Shown: positions 9,117 to 18,381, counted from the stretch's first letter. The stretch is 20,268 bases of DNA from Ceraceosorus guamensis (GCF_003144195.1 NW_020290160.1:1-20268), one strand, 5' to 3'. The notes: generated from the sequence alone by a model not told the origin. Program-made: numbers and translations.

Positions 9117-9767
9117 CCTTACTGCGATATGGGTGTGGACGTTGGGAGCTACGACCAAAGAAAGAAAGCGCAAATGGATGAGTAGGAGTGCAGAGTTCTG
9201 GCTGACAGTGGGCAGATCTTGAACAACCGTCGAGTCTTTATGCTTTGCGGACATCACCACAAAGTCGCGAGTGGCCCCCATTCCAACGCGTGAATCCAGG
9301 CTCATTGTATCGCAAGTGATAGCGCATCGATGCAAAGAATCTGAACATCCGCATTCTGTGACGCTTTGTCCCCGATCGACGGGAGCGCTGCCCACAGAGG
9401 GGATGCTGGGCCCACCGAATGCTTTCCGCCCCCTGATTTGTCTTGCCATTGTTGACTAGTCACACGATACGATACGAGCGGAAAAGACACGAAGCAAGCA
9501 GGCTCTCTCAACTTTTCGAGCCTCGAACGCTGTTCGCGGTGCGCGCTTGCTGCAAGCCACCGCGCTAGGTTGGTTGCACGGCCAGACCCGCGGTCTAGGT
9601 CTCATGGCCCCCACCTCCCCGAGGGGACCGGTTCCTCCATGCACGCGCGCGCGCGTCGTGCATCCAAATCAGGACCGACCAGCAGTGGTGAGTCAGTCCA
9701 GTCTGCTGGTTTGCCTATTGGGCTTTGGTGAGCGAGGCCGAAAGACTGACATTCTGATGACTGCGTG
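9117..9767. other. Spacer upstream of the membrane-protein gene
   Basis: Presumed 5' leader and promoter of the minus-strand membrane-protein gene; no TATA box was identified. The minus-strand frame of that gene's first exon remains open to 9449, but the encoded sequence looks unlike a conserved protein. A short alternating purine-pyrimidine stretch (ACGCGCGCGCGCGT, around 9642-9656) is present. Confidence 0.4.
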
Positions 9768-9895
9768 CAGCCGCAAGCGCACTGTGACTGGCTTCATGAA
9801 GGTGGCAGATCAGTGATGCCAATCACTCCGTCAGGTGATCATCGCCGTCAACTCTCAATCTCGTCACACGTTCAGCGAATATCTGATCCGAAACA
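9768..9895 (+). pseudogene. Orphan last-exon copy of family A gene
   Basis: This segment repeats the end of exon 4 of the gene at 5709-6297 plus about 70-80 bases of its 3' flank (source about 6256-6365). GGCTTCATGAAGGTGGCAGA followed by TCAGTGATGCCAAT is identical in both, and the flank keeps ATCGCCGTCAAC. The copy carries a 6-base insertion in the coding part, and similarity fades toward 9895. No exons 1-3 were found, so it is a fragment made by partial duplication after copies 3 and 4 diverged, since copy 3 lacks this flank. Confidence 0.75.
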
Positions 9896-10015
9896 CGGGC
9901 GACGACTACGCTCAGTCATGCGAATGTCTGTACCTCACTCTAGCGTGATCAGGCTCTTGGTCATGACAACACCGTAATCGCTTTGACACTGAGAGAATGT
10001 AACCTCATCTCACAT

Positions 10016-10500
10016 TCAGTCAAGTGATTTGGATTGCTTGGATATGGGATAGTCTGATGAATGTCGTCTGTGGGCTATGCACCTCATGCATGCATGCACG
10101 AGCATGTCACGTGCAATATTCGCCGTGCCATACTTTGCAGCCTCCGCCCTCGAGATGACGGCATAGCGACCCTTCTGCTTTAGGCGGCGCCAAACCCGAG
10201 ATCCCCAGCCACCTGAGGACGTGCAAAAAGGCCGAGTGTCAGTATCCCTCGGGTCAAGCTTGGCGAGACGAGCTGACACGCGCTCACCGTGGCTGTCCAA
10301 TCGATCGTTGGAGTGAACCTCCAGCTGCAGCAGGACGGCAGATCTGTCACGTGCGCATGCGCGTCCATCATGCATGTACATACCGCGTCACTCACGCTCT
10401 TTCCTCAATACATACATCATCATCGTGACCTGAGCGTGAGAAGTTCGCAGACTCCAGGCCCACATCGTCGCGACTGACATTCACAGCGATGCTCTGAGCT
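10016..10500 (-). CDS. Uncertain spliced gene or gene remnant
   Basis: A possible minus-strand gene has exons about 10500-10396, 10343-10288 and 10212-10016. Its introns (10344-10395 and 10213-10287) have GTGAGT and GTGAGC donors; the second has a textbook branch-like CTGAC and CCTCAG acceptor. The frames join without a stop to give VGLESANFSRSG, LLQLEVHSNDRLDSHGG, GSRVWRRLKQKGRY and ISRAEAAKYGT. No start codon, signal peptide or known domain was found, and two other frames are also partly open. It could be the 3' part of a gene whose 5' end is lost, or chance. The upper boundary is approximate. Confidence 0.3.
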
Positions 10501-10794
10501 CATAGGAGACTTCAGACTGCTCAGACAAGTATGGAAAACCAGTCGTTCCTTTGTGTTGAGCCCCATCGCAATTGGCTCAACCTGGACCCTGGCAGCGCAG
10601 CAAAAGGTCACGATAGCAACGTGAATCAGCCTATGGTAAGAGAGAATCAGTTCTCTGCTGAATGCCGAATCGAGCTAATGAAGCAGGCAGACATCTCTGT
10701 ACATGCATTTGAAAAGGTGCATGCGTTGCTTGGACTGATTCGCTGCCTCGAGCATCAAGAGGCCCCTGAGAGTTGATTGCACCTCGCACCTCCT
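10501..10794. other. Spacer downstream of the GDSL esterase gene
   Basis: Just under 300 bases with no supported gene. It lies between the uncertain minus-strand candidate at 10016-10500 and the 3' end of the esterase gene. A plus-strand frame of 81 codons (10531-10776) has no recognisable feature. Confidence 0.35.
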
Positions 10795-12108
10795 TTATTG
10801 AGCCCCTTCATCACCCTTGATGAGAGCGTCACCGCGGACACCCGCCACAAAGCGCACCAGTCTGCGAGAGCAGACAATGATCAGCAAGATTACGTACTCG
10901 TTCAGTTGCACCGACGACTCACTTGCGAGCAAAGATTTTCCAGGGACGCGGAGCGGGATGAAGAGCTACAGGAGGGAGATGGAGGAGCATTAGCTGGTGC
11001 ATTGCAGCTCGAAGCTGTAACAACAAGACTCACTGTCCTGCCACAGACTGGTCGTGCAAGCAGCAGTGTGATTACAAGGCGTGTCCACATTCGCGATGCC
11101 ATACTCTTCAGGCTTGCGGTAGTAGGCGTCAAAGAGCGCATAAGCAGGAAAGATGTCGATGACTGCATTGCCTTTCCACTGCGCGTTCAAAACCATGGCG
11201 AGCTTCTTTTGCTCTGCATTGTTGGCTTGCGTATACTTTGCTCCTTCCGCAGTCGCATTGAGCTGCCGAAAAACCGGCGTATTTTGCAGAGGCGTATTTT
11301 CAACTAAGATAAAGCGACGCAAGCCGAGCTCATGCAGCAGCTCGATGCGAGCACGAATGCAGGCCGTCTCGCTCGCGACCGTGGTTTTGGAATTGTAGGG
11401 AAACAAGCCGCCAAAACCGCGCTCCTTCGAAGCTAGTCGGATGACATCGTTCGTGCCGATCAGGAAGAGGGCTACGTCCGCCTTGGCGTTGGGCTTGCCG
11501 ATGGGCGGCACGGCTCCATAGCCGGACTGAAGCAGTGCAAGCTGATCGACGACTCTACGAGCGGAGCGATCATCTGATCAGCGAGGAGCAGAGCGAAAAG
11601 ACTGGACCAATCCACGCGTGCTTACTCACGAGGGAGCTTGAGAGGGAAAGGCCGCATTGTCGCACGTAGCACCGCTGAATGCCCAGTTGCGGATAAGCCA
11701 CTGCTGCTGCTTGCTGCCTGCGATTGGATCGCCACCGGGCGACGATGGATTCGAAGCGTTGGTGCTGCTGCTCTCGCGCTGACCTTGATCGATGCGAATG
11801 TACTCTGGCCAAGCTCTTGCGCCGGTGCTTCTTCCGGCATCGGGAGGAGGGCAACCGGGAAAGATGGGCGTGTCGCTGTGCTGGAGGTGCCAGACGTTGC
11901 AGCTGTCGGTGTAGCTGCGAGATAAACATGGAATGATCGTCATCAGAGGACGCAGCTCACCTGCGCCGCACTTGCACAACACTCACGAATCTCCAAAAAT
12001 GTGGAGTGTCCCGATGGGAGCTGAGCTGTTGACGACATGGGCTGCTGGTGTGGCGGTCGCCAAGGCCACAGCTTGAACAAGCAGCGCAGCAATGCGTCCG
12101 TACTTCAT
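10795..12108 (-). CDS. Secreted SGNH/GDSL esterase, CE16-like
   Basis: Predicted exons, in transcript order, are 12108-11987, 11914-11630, 11554-11034, 10965-10923 and 10861-10795: 345 aa, frame intact, all donors GTGAGT or GTGAGTA-like. Residues 1-19 or so form a signal peptide (MKYGRIAALLVQAVALATA). The four SGNH blocks are present: F-G-D-S with nucleophile Ser41, its codon split by intron 1; A-F-S-G-A-T with Gly122; I-G-T-N-D with Asn171; and D-T-L-H with catalytic Asp309 and His312. The block pattern and Y-T-D-S-C-N after the nucleophile fit fungal family 16 carbohydrate esterases, which remove acetyl groups from plant-wall sugars and oligosaccharides. Exon 3 was started at 11554 because other acceptors leave a stop or the wrong phase; this gives PSSVVDQLALL, as expected for the family. 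The exact substrate is inferred. Confidence 0.88.
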
Positions 12109-12137
12109 CTTGCACGAATACAGTGGAAATTGCAGAA

Positions 12138-12163
12138 GGGTGGGGGGGTGGGGGGGGGAGGGA
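12138..12163. repeat. G-rich run in the GDSL esterase 5' leader
   Basis: Runs of three, seven and nine G separated by single T or A bases lie 30-55 bp upstream of the esterase start codon; the transcribed sense strand is therefore C-rich. The run can in principle form a quadruplex on the plus strand. It may act in promoter or leader function, or simply be a slippage-prone tract. Confidence 0.6.
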
Positions 12164-12196
12164 GACCATCGAAATCACCGCCGACATCTGACCCCT

Positions 12197-12203
12197 CTTT
12201 ATA
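12197..12203 (-). promoter_or_regulatory. TATA box of the GDSL esterase
   Basis: TATAAAG on the minus strand lies about 90 bp before the ATG at 12108, a fitting spacing for a short 5' leader. Confidence 0.5.
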
Positions 12204-12625
12204 CAAAAGTCTCTGGATCTGCTCGGCACAACCACCATGCATGCGCAGCACCGCATCGTCTCCGCTTTCGGCTCATGCATGCCCGCCGTCGCCCATGCGA
12301 TTTGTGCAGCGCTCGATGCGAGATCGCCGCCGCGGCCGCAAGATTGTGCATGAACGCATCTATGTGAATCTTGAATCTTGAATATATGCAGCTTAATTGG
12401 GCCGTCCCATCTGCAGCTATAGCAGATCGACAGCGAGAAAGCCCTCTTCGACTCGTGGATACATCTTAATTGCACGCGCTGATTTATGCACGTCGCGCGT
12501 AGATCGGAGCGGAGCCTGTTTACTTTTTCGCACATCTTCGCTTCCGCGCGCCGGAGCCGAGCAAACTGCCCATTCCGACGGAGGAGAAGAATCCATTCCG
12601 AGCCGAATATGGTGAGTGAATGAAT

Positions 12626-12626
<1 letters not shown>

Positions 12627-12682
<56 letters not shown>
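12627..12682. repeat. 56-base G homopolymer
   Basis: An uninterrupted run of 56 G lies in the intergenic region, about 520 bp upstream of the esterase start and 810 bp upstream of the family B start. It is either a real, highly unstable tract or a sequencing or assembly artefact; the sequence alone cannot tell. Confidence 0.9.
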
Positions 12683-13148
12683 CTCGGGTGTCCAGCTGCA
12701 GCTATCATCCATCTGAGCTCGCTATCTTGGAACCCAGCCAAAGAGAGAATCGAGAGGCAAGCGTCAGTCGTACAACACATGTGGAGCGTAGATCGACTCC
12801 CTTCGTCGTACCTCGACAGGTCCGCGATGGTGAATGCTTCGCGGTGGTGCTGCTTACCCACAGGCTCACTCACGCTCTGACCGCACGCTGCGGCACTCTT
12901 TTGTTTGGGCGCGCGTTGAACGTCAATGCAAGCTTTTGGTAACCTTGTCTCAGGACGCGATGCAAAAAGTCGTCTTGTCGGTACTTGAATGCTGCCTATG
13001 ACGACTGTAGTCACACTATATAGCATTGGGACGTGGGGCGAACAGGATTGTGAGTGCTTGCGCCTGCTCGACAATTCAAAATAATTCTAGAAGGTCACAA
13101 CTTCGATCCCGTAACTTGCCCGCTTTCATTCGCAAATCGCTGATTGGA

Positions 13149-13163
13149 GCGCGCGCGCGCGCG
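13149..13163. repeat. GC dinucleotide repeat
   Basis: A 15-base alternating G-C stretch, capable of Z-DNA, lies in the region upstream of family B copy 1. Short and of no assigned function. Confidence 0.6.
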
Positions 13164-13371
13164 ATCCTTTGCGAACGCCCAATCTATTCCGCCGCCTGTC
13201 CACACAAGTGACCGCCCAGGAGGGATCAGCGACCACAAGGGACCTTGTTCATGTACCGACCCGACTCTGGAATGAACACTTCCGTCGCAGATGGCTACTT
13301 TCACCGCCTCTTGTACTTCGGTGCAGCTCTGCTCTTGTCCGCCACGCTGTTTGAGACTAGCGCCTAAAAGC

Positions 13372-13379
13372 TATATAAA
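13372..13379 (+). promoter_or_regulatory. TATA box of family B copy 1
   Basis: TATATAAA lies 117 bp before the ATG at 13489, the same spacing as the TATA box of family A copy 3 (118 bp). Confidence 0.6.
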
Positions 13380-13488
13380 GGTGCGAAGACCAAGTACGCA
13401 CGCTGTAGCCTCATCGAACACCGCGTCTCTAGCTACCTAGCTACAGCTGAGCACAACGGCATCTCTTCGCATGCCTGCACACATCAAC

Positions 13489-14013
13489 ATGCGACCCACA
13501 GTCATTCTGGCCATGTTGTCGGCACTCAGCCTCGGCACTGGAGTGGTAGCTGCGCGTGAATAGTCGGTCCCTGGCTCTAGCTTTTGTTGTGACAAGGCTG
13601 ACGCCGCCATCGTCTTCATCCTCTTCTCCTACCAGACAACGTCTGTGCTGAAACGCTTGATGAAGTCAAAGGCTGGGACGGTGAGGTTTGAGGCTGATGC
13701 AGCTGACACGACCGTAGCTCACATTTCCACGTGTCAGCCCCCAAGACTCGCTCACCCCATCCTTGCTTTTTTGCCACTTTTCCTCCGCTTGTTGCAATCC
13801 CGCACAAATCGTGGGCAAGATGCATGCGCAAATCAGGCGCACGGTCGACCCAAGACTGCCGACCTGTCAGGCCCAGGTTTGCAAGGCCACAAGGTCGCTG
13901 GTACAAAGTGGCTGGACCTTACCGCAAGCTGCATCATCCATGGGCAAGAAATGTTCTTTGTAGTCGCCAGCAATTTGCTGCCGCAAATCATCTGCCCGCC
14001 CACGCCTCCTTGA
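13489..14013 (+). CDS. Small secreted four-cysteine protein, family B copy 1
   Basis: Predicted exons are 13489-13555, 13636-13680 and 13820-14013 (101 aa). Introns are 80 and 139 nt, both phase 1. Exon 1 encodes only the signal peptide (MRPTVILAMLSALSLGTGVV, then AA). Mature cysteines are C26, C40, C75 and C96 (C-x13-C-x34-C-x20-C). Blocks shared with copy 2 are N-V-C at the mature start, W-D-x-A-C, S-G-P-G-x-Q-G and L-D-L-T-A-S-C. The first donor is GTGAAT, weaker than usual. The second acceptor (GCAAG) was chosen because it aligns D-A-C with T-A-C of copy 2. An in-frame ATG at 13471 would add six residues. It ends in a proline-rich tail (CPPTPP). Secretion is inferred; no family recognised and function unknown. 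Confidence 0.78.
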
Positions 14014-14740
14014 TTACCTGCTCGTCACTCAGAGTCGCAAGGGGTGGCGTCTCTGGGTAAGCAAACGCACCACTAGACAACGAGGGCCCGGGATGCGCGT
14101 GCTGGGGCAGTTGTTCAATTGTGTGCTCGACCGAGGGAAATAAGGGAATCGAGAAAAGCAATGGAATGACGTTGCAACACCGACGCATGCGCGTATCGCT
14201 CGTCTTGCTCCGGCTTAAAGTAGACAAGAGTGCCGTGCGTGGATCGCACACAACACCGTCTCCAGGCACACCCGGGGGACCTTTCAAATTCAAATTCTCG
14301 GATGTCTACTTCCGGTTCACCTTTCCAAAAGTTATTCGTGGGCTCCGAGGCACCTGAACACCTGCCCAAGAGGCATATGCCACGGCGGTCCATTCGCGGG
14401 CGCCGATGATACGGAGCGGTCCGCACCGCTAGGTGAATGGAGAGGCCCCTGCGACACTCGGTACGCAACGCTGCAAGGCGTGCTGTTCGGTCTGCGCCCG
14501 CCGCCCGCGCGAATGTGTCGTTGCGTCTCGAGGCTACCTTTACGAAGTTTGAGGGATGCTCGATCGCGCACAAAGATGTGACCGTGGCTGGACCAGGCCC
14601 CCACGAGTATTTGACGAGCTCTCGAGACTCTTTCCTTTCTTCTTGACTTTGACGCCAAGCTCCCACCACCCCCATCAATTTGAATTTCGAGTCCCCTTCC
14701 TTACGCTGCACTACACATCTCGTCGTCACTTGAACCCAGC
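14014..14740. other. Spacer between family B copies 1 and 2
   Basis: About 730 bases with no supported gene. A 268-codon minus-strand frame (14115-14921) crosses this region and exon 1 of copy 2, but it shows no domain or plausible start and is probably a by-product of GC-rich sequence. No TATA box was found for copy 2. Confidence 0.4.
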
Positions 14741-15434
14741 ATGCGCTGCTCCATCTCTCTCGTCGTCGTAGCGCTTGCGCTTGCGCTCGTGAGCGTACCA
14801 AGCGCTCTTGCCAGTGAGTATGGAGCAGATCTCGTCGTTCGCGAGACCCCAACGACGCGCCCGCTGACCGAAGGCAAAGCACTTGATTTCGCCGAACAGA
14901 AAACGTATGCGTAAAGAGCATGGGCGATCTTAGCTACTGGGACAGTGAGTGTGAAGTGGGAGACACAAAGAAAGGCTCCCACCGCTTCGTTCGGCTTCGT
15001 TCGGAGGGAATTTTCGAAATCTTGTCTGAGGACACGGCGTCAGATGAGGGGTCCGTCTGCTCGATCGAGTTCCGAGGCGGGGGTCCCCCTTTTCGCTTCG
15101 CAGCACCACCTTCTTCATGATGGGCGAGCTAGCTAGCCAGCTGATCCTCCCCGAGCCGAGTCCGAACTTACTCTTACCCCCCCCCCCCCCCCCCCCCCCC
15201 TTCTCCTCACCCACCCATCTTTCCGCACTGGACCGCACGCACCCTCGCCAAGCTGCTTGTGAAATCTACGCCAACGGCGCTTCTGCTGAGCCCAACATAA
15301 GCGGACCAGGCAAGCAGGGCGTGTTCGATGGCGCATTCTTAGACTTGACCGCTAGCTGCCTCGTCGATGGTGCCGAACGAGCCTCTTACGTCATCGCCAG
15401 CCAACTACCTTCCGTCGCCTGCAGATTGGGATGA
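14741..15434 (+). CDS. Small secreted four-cysteine protein, family B copy 2
   Basis: Predicted exons are 14741-14813, 14900-14944 and 15253-15434 (99 aa). Introns are phase 1 as in copy 1, and exon 2 is 45 nt in both. Exon 1 encodes the 24-residue signal peptide (MRCSISLVVVALALALVSVP, then SALA). Mature cysteines C28, C42, C75 and C96 share the C-x13-C and C-x20-C spacings of copy 1. Shared blocks include K/H-N-V-C, Y/G-W-D, S-G-P-G-K-Q-G, L-D-L-T-A-S-C and V-I-A-S-Q-L. Intron 2 is unusually long (308 nt) and contains a run of 24 C. The stop codon runs straight into a 19-A tract. Function is unknown; the predicted product is secreted and probably disulfide-bonded. Confidence 0.8.
15177..15200. 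repeat. 24-base C homopolymer in intron 2 of family B copy 2
   Basis: This pure C run on the sense strand ends 52 bases before the 3' splice site at 15252. It may serve as an unusual pyrimidine tract or just lengthen the intron by slippage. Confidence 0.85.
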
Positions 15435-15452
15435 AAAAAAAAAAAAAAAAAA
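15434..15452. repeat. 19-base A homopolymer at a stop codon
   Basis: The last base of the TGA stop of family B copy 2 is the first A of a 19-A run. The gene keeps its introns, so this is not a processed retrocopy tail; slippage is the simplest explanation. Confidence 0.85.
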
Positions 15453-15861
15453 GAAATCTTGCGGGGGCGGAGCGGCTGTTCGGGGGCAAGAAGAGAAGAA
15501 ACCTGCACATGGCCTTGTCATTTTGGGCAGGTCCTTGGCCCCCCTCTGCCCCATCCCTCCACTCTCGCACGACTGGCTGCAAGAGATCATCACCCTTACC
15601 GACGATCTTCATCTGCTTGTGATCAGGCTCACCGTGACGGACGATGTGCGATGCGTGCCATGCATGCTATGCGACCACGAGAACGGCTTGCAGTATCGCG
15701 AATGAAACGTTGTGACAATTAGACTCTACGAATGAACCGACGAGGGGGGGAGTGCACGATTTTGCTGTTCTGCCCCATCTGAAAGCTTGGGACGCGGCGG
15801 CGGCGCGCGAGCCACATGCTGGCTGACGCAGCAGCAAGCAGCATCCCCACTCTCGCACGCT
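15435..15861. other. Spacer between convergent family B copy 2 and PIG-S
   Basis: About 430 bases holding the 3' regions of two convergent genes. Apart from the A run at its left edge I see no feature; the short frames here have no recognisable content. Confidence 0.5.
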
Positions 15862-18008
15862 TCACCGCTCCCTTCTTTTGTTGATGCTCTCCCTTTCCTT
15901 TTCCGCGCTGCTTCTCGCTTTGCGCCGCCTCTCCTTTGCCAATCTAGCCAAAGCGACCAAGAGGGGTACAGCGACAGGTCCGAATAATGGCGTGTACACG
16001 GCATACTTGTGTTCTGCGGGAAAGTAGAGCAGAGCTAGCATGTCTCTATTGAAGAATGCTCTGGAAGCGTGAGACGCTGCTCGTCTGCTGTGCGATAGCG
16101 CCCGAGATAACCGCTCGGAAGCCGATCCGGCAGAAGAACCTTGCAATCGTAATTCCGTCTCGAGCTGCGTCCAAGCAGAGTGGGGGGGGGGGGGGGGCAG
16201 CGGGGCGTTGGTGTCAGGGGCAACGCGGCACTCCAAGGAAGAGCGCCTCGCTGATGTATTGTCCCAGCTGGACTCACCTGATCCAACGCATCCAATGCGC
16301 TCATCACATCATCCCTGACCCTCGGTCCGATTCCCAGATTCTCAATCTTGTCCGTAAGCTTGATGATGCCATCCAACGTCCTGACCGCCTCTCTCGCAGT
16401 CTCTGCGATGCGTCTTCGAAGCAGAGCGTCACGAGCTACTGCTATGCGCGCTTCCCTCTGCCCTTGCGTACTACCTCGGGGCGAGACGGGTATTCTCAAA
16501 CCCAAAAGTGCTCTCAATTGGGAAGCAAAGACGCGCATAGCTGGGTCCAGATCGTCGGAGCCTAGCGCGGGTGCCAGCGCATCCCCAACATTTGAAGCCG
16601 CCTGCACCTCTGCAATGTTGTGCAGAAAGACGCCTCCCCATTGAGGTACCAAGAACCCGCTAGAGTTGGAAGCTGCTGCTGCCGTTGAGTTGTGGGTCTG
16701 GATGAGCAGCGGTCGATGATGAGGCGCAGCAACAAAAAGGACGAAATGAAGCGTCCTCTCTTCTTCCAACTCCTCGGAGCCCCATGCATGTTCTTCCGCC
16801 TCATCCAAACGCTTGGTGGTCCACGGAGCCCTTGGAAACTCGTACTCGCCCGCCGGTGAGGGCGATGATAGACCCCAGGCGGCGCTATTGACAAAGACGG
16901 TCAGATCATCCGGGGTGATCAGATGCACCTTCTTTGGCTGCGGAAGCTCCGGAAGCGCAATGCCGGTCGCGAGCTGCTGCTCCTCGCTCGGAAATGATTC
17001 CGCATCAGCCGGCTCATCGCTAACACGCGCCTCTGACGCATCCTCTTGCGTGCTCGCATCGCGCGTCACCGCATCATCTGCGCTCTGGTCGCCCTCCTGT
17101 TTCTGCCGCTGTGGCACGCTTTCCAGCACCTCTGGCACGCTCTCGCCAGGCACGTGCATCTCGACGGGCTGAAAGTCTAGAGGTGCGTGCCACTTGACTT
17201 GCGATTCCGTAGCGACATCGTGAATAGCGTCGAGATGATGGGCAATGGGACCGATGTGTCGGATGAGGGCATGATTGAGAGCCTGCGCATCCCACCCTCT
17301 CACGCCCGAGTAGCGCGTATGATTGCTGGCTCGGCTGACGGAAGCGTCTTCGTTGAGCAAGTGCCAGACTGTTCGCACTCTGCGAGAGTAAGGGATCTCG
17401 CGGGCAGAGATGGAGGTGGGGATCGCTTCGAGCTGCAGCAACTTGCAAATGGCTTGATGGATGGCGTGCGCTTGATCAGCGATGCTGGCGGAGGAGGAGG
17501 AAGAGGAGGAGGAGGAGGAGGAGGAGTGGGATGCAACGTCGTTGGCGAGGCTGAGCGGTGCGCTGGCAGAGAGCGACAAGGTGATGAGCTGTGCGCTGCC
17601 GTGCTCATCGGTGATGTGCGCTCGCGCTCCTTCTCCAACCACTTGCACTTCCATCACCTGCTCGCAATTGGGCGTAGGGGTGCGCGTCGAGTGCAAGAGC
17701 GACTCCAGCTCATGCCGCAATCCATGGAGCGCAGATGCAGATGCAGTTGGAGTCTGCCCCGCTGCACCCGACACTTCCACGCCCACCTCCACGACAATGC
17801 GAAGCGGGATGCGAATGGGACAATGACCCCTTTGCACCCAATGCTGCACGCGCTCTTGAGGCAGAGCCAGTCGCTGGATGCTGGTGAGGTACCACCATGC
17901 TGGAAGGGAGAGCACCACGGCGGTCCAAAAGGCTAGCAGTATAGCACCGCGCTTGTGCCATGTTTGAAAGGATGGCGATGGCATGGGCATGGGCATGCTT
18001 GCTTGCAT
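15862..18008 (-). CDS. GPI17: GPI transamidase subunit PIG-S/Gpi17
   Basis: This is the predicted PIG-S subunit of the ER-membrane GPI transamidase, which attaches GPI anchors to proteins together with Gpi8, Gaa1, Gpi16 and Gab1. Exons are 18008-16278 and 16164-15862, giving 677 aa; the 113-nt phase-0 intron contains a C run on the sense strand. A transmembrane helix lies at about residues 22-42 (WTAVVLSLPAWWYLTSIQR) and another at about 631-653 within KYAVYTPLFGPVAVPLL, the classic two-helix PIG-S layout with a luminal domain between. Family blocks seen include DLTVFVNSAAWGLSS, LHFVLFVAAP, GFLVPQWGGVFLHN and SQLRALLGL. The product is longer than the usual 530-560 aa because of acidic and serine-rich insertions (a run of 12 Ser, from 17489-17526). 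The frame is open upstream to 18224, but that part translates a heptamer array, so 18008 is preferred as the start. Confidence 0.9.
16182..16197. repeat. 16-base homopolymer in the PIG-S intron
   Basis: G on the plus strand, so C on the sense strand of the PIG-S gene. It lies 17 bases from the 3' splice site at 16165, where a pyrimidine tract is expected. Confidence 0.85.
17489..17526. repeat. GAG/CTC trinucleotide repeat in PIG-S
   Basis: This trinucleotide tract encodes the polyserine run of the PIG-S luminal region. Length variation would keep the frame. Confidence 0.8.
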
Positions 18009-18090
18009 GTCAGCGTGTGCAGTGGGGTGAGGGGGACAGGGCCAGGGAGTTGGGTGGGAAAGGGCGAGGTGGAAGCAGCAGATGTGCAAA

Positions 18091-18146
18091 GTCGCAAGTC
18101 GTGAGTCGTGAGTCGTGAGTCGTGAGTCGTGAGTCGTTAGTCTTGA
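18091..18146. repeat. Eight-unit heptamer array (GTCGTGA)
   Basis: Eight units of 7 bp: five perfect GTCGTGA copies flanked by one variant on the left and two on the right. Each junction creates TGAGTC, a half-match to bZIP (AP-1/Gcn4-type) sites. It lies 83 bp upstream of the PIG-S start. Confidence 0.85.
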
Positions 18147-18336
18147 GTTGCACGCAATGGCTCGAGCACGTTCACGTGACGGCGCGATCGGGACGCGCAT
18201 GATGGATGGCCCCACAGGACTCAAGACTCATCACGACTTGCCTGAGCGCGTACGTGAGTCTTGACCAGGCGGGCTAAGCTGTGCGCGCACTCGCGACTCG
18301 CGCCTTCTGGATCAGCAGCAGGAGCATGCAGCAGCG

Positions 18337-18345
18337 TCATCATCG

Positions 18346-18380
<35 letters not shown>
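18337..18380. repeat. CAT/ATC trinucleotide microsatellite
   Basis: About 14 units with one interruption, in the 5' leader or promoter of the D-lactate dehydrogenase gene, about 100 bp before its ATG. Confidence 0.85.

Positions 18381-18381
<1 letters not shown>

Larger units (their letters stand above)
12109..13470. other. Intergenic region between GDSL esterase and family B copy 1
   Basis: About 1.36 kb separating two divergent genes. It contains a TATA box for the esterase (12197-12203), a G-rich run next to the esterase start, a 56-G homopolymer (12627-12682), a short GC dinucleotide repeat (13149-13163) and a TATA box for the family B gene (13372-13379). Long minus-strand frames running through the G tract encode polyproline and are artefacts of the repeat. 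No further gene was recognised. Confidence 0.5.

Noticed and set aside
8643-9449. Longer N-terminus of the membrane protein starting at 9449
   Set aside because: The extra 111 codons read without protein character, and the ATG at 9116 starts a normal cytoplasmic tail before the first helix. It is not fully excluded.
11957-13074. Long minus-strand reading frames with polyproline (251 and 184 codons)
   Set aside because: They are open because they cross the 56-G tract, which translates as polyproline; the flanking sequence has no domain and overlaps the esterase start.
14115-14921. 268-codon minus-strand reading frame
   Set aside because: It is antisense to exon 1 of family B copy 2, lacks any recognisable domain, and is best explained by GC-rich composition.
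15434-15452. Poly(A) run as evidence of a retroposed gene copy
   Set aside because: The adjacent gene keeps two introns, and no target-site duplication was seen.
18009-18224. N-terminal extension of PIG-S from 18224
   Set aside because: It would translate the heptamer array as T-H-D-S-R-L-T repeats; PIG-S proteins start shortly before the first membrane helix.
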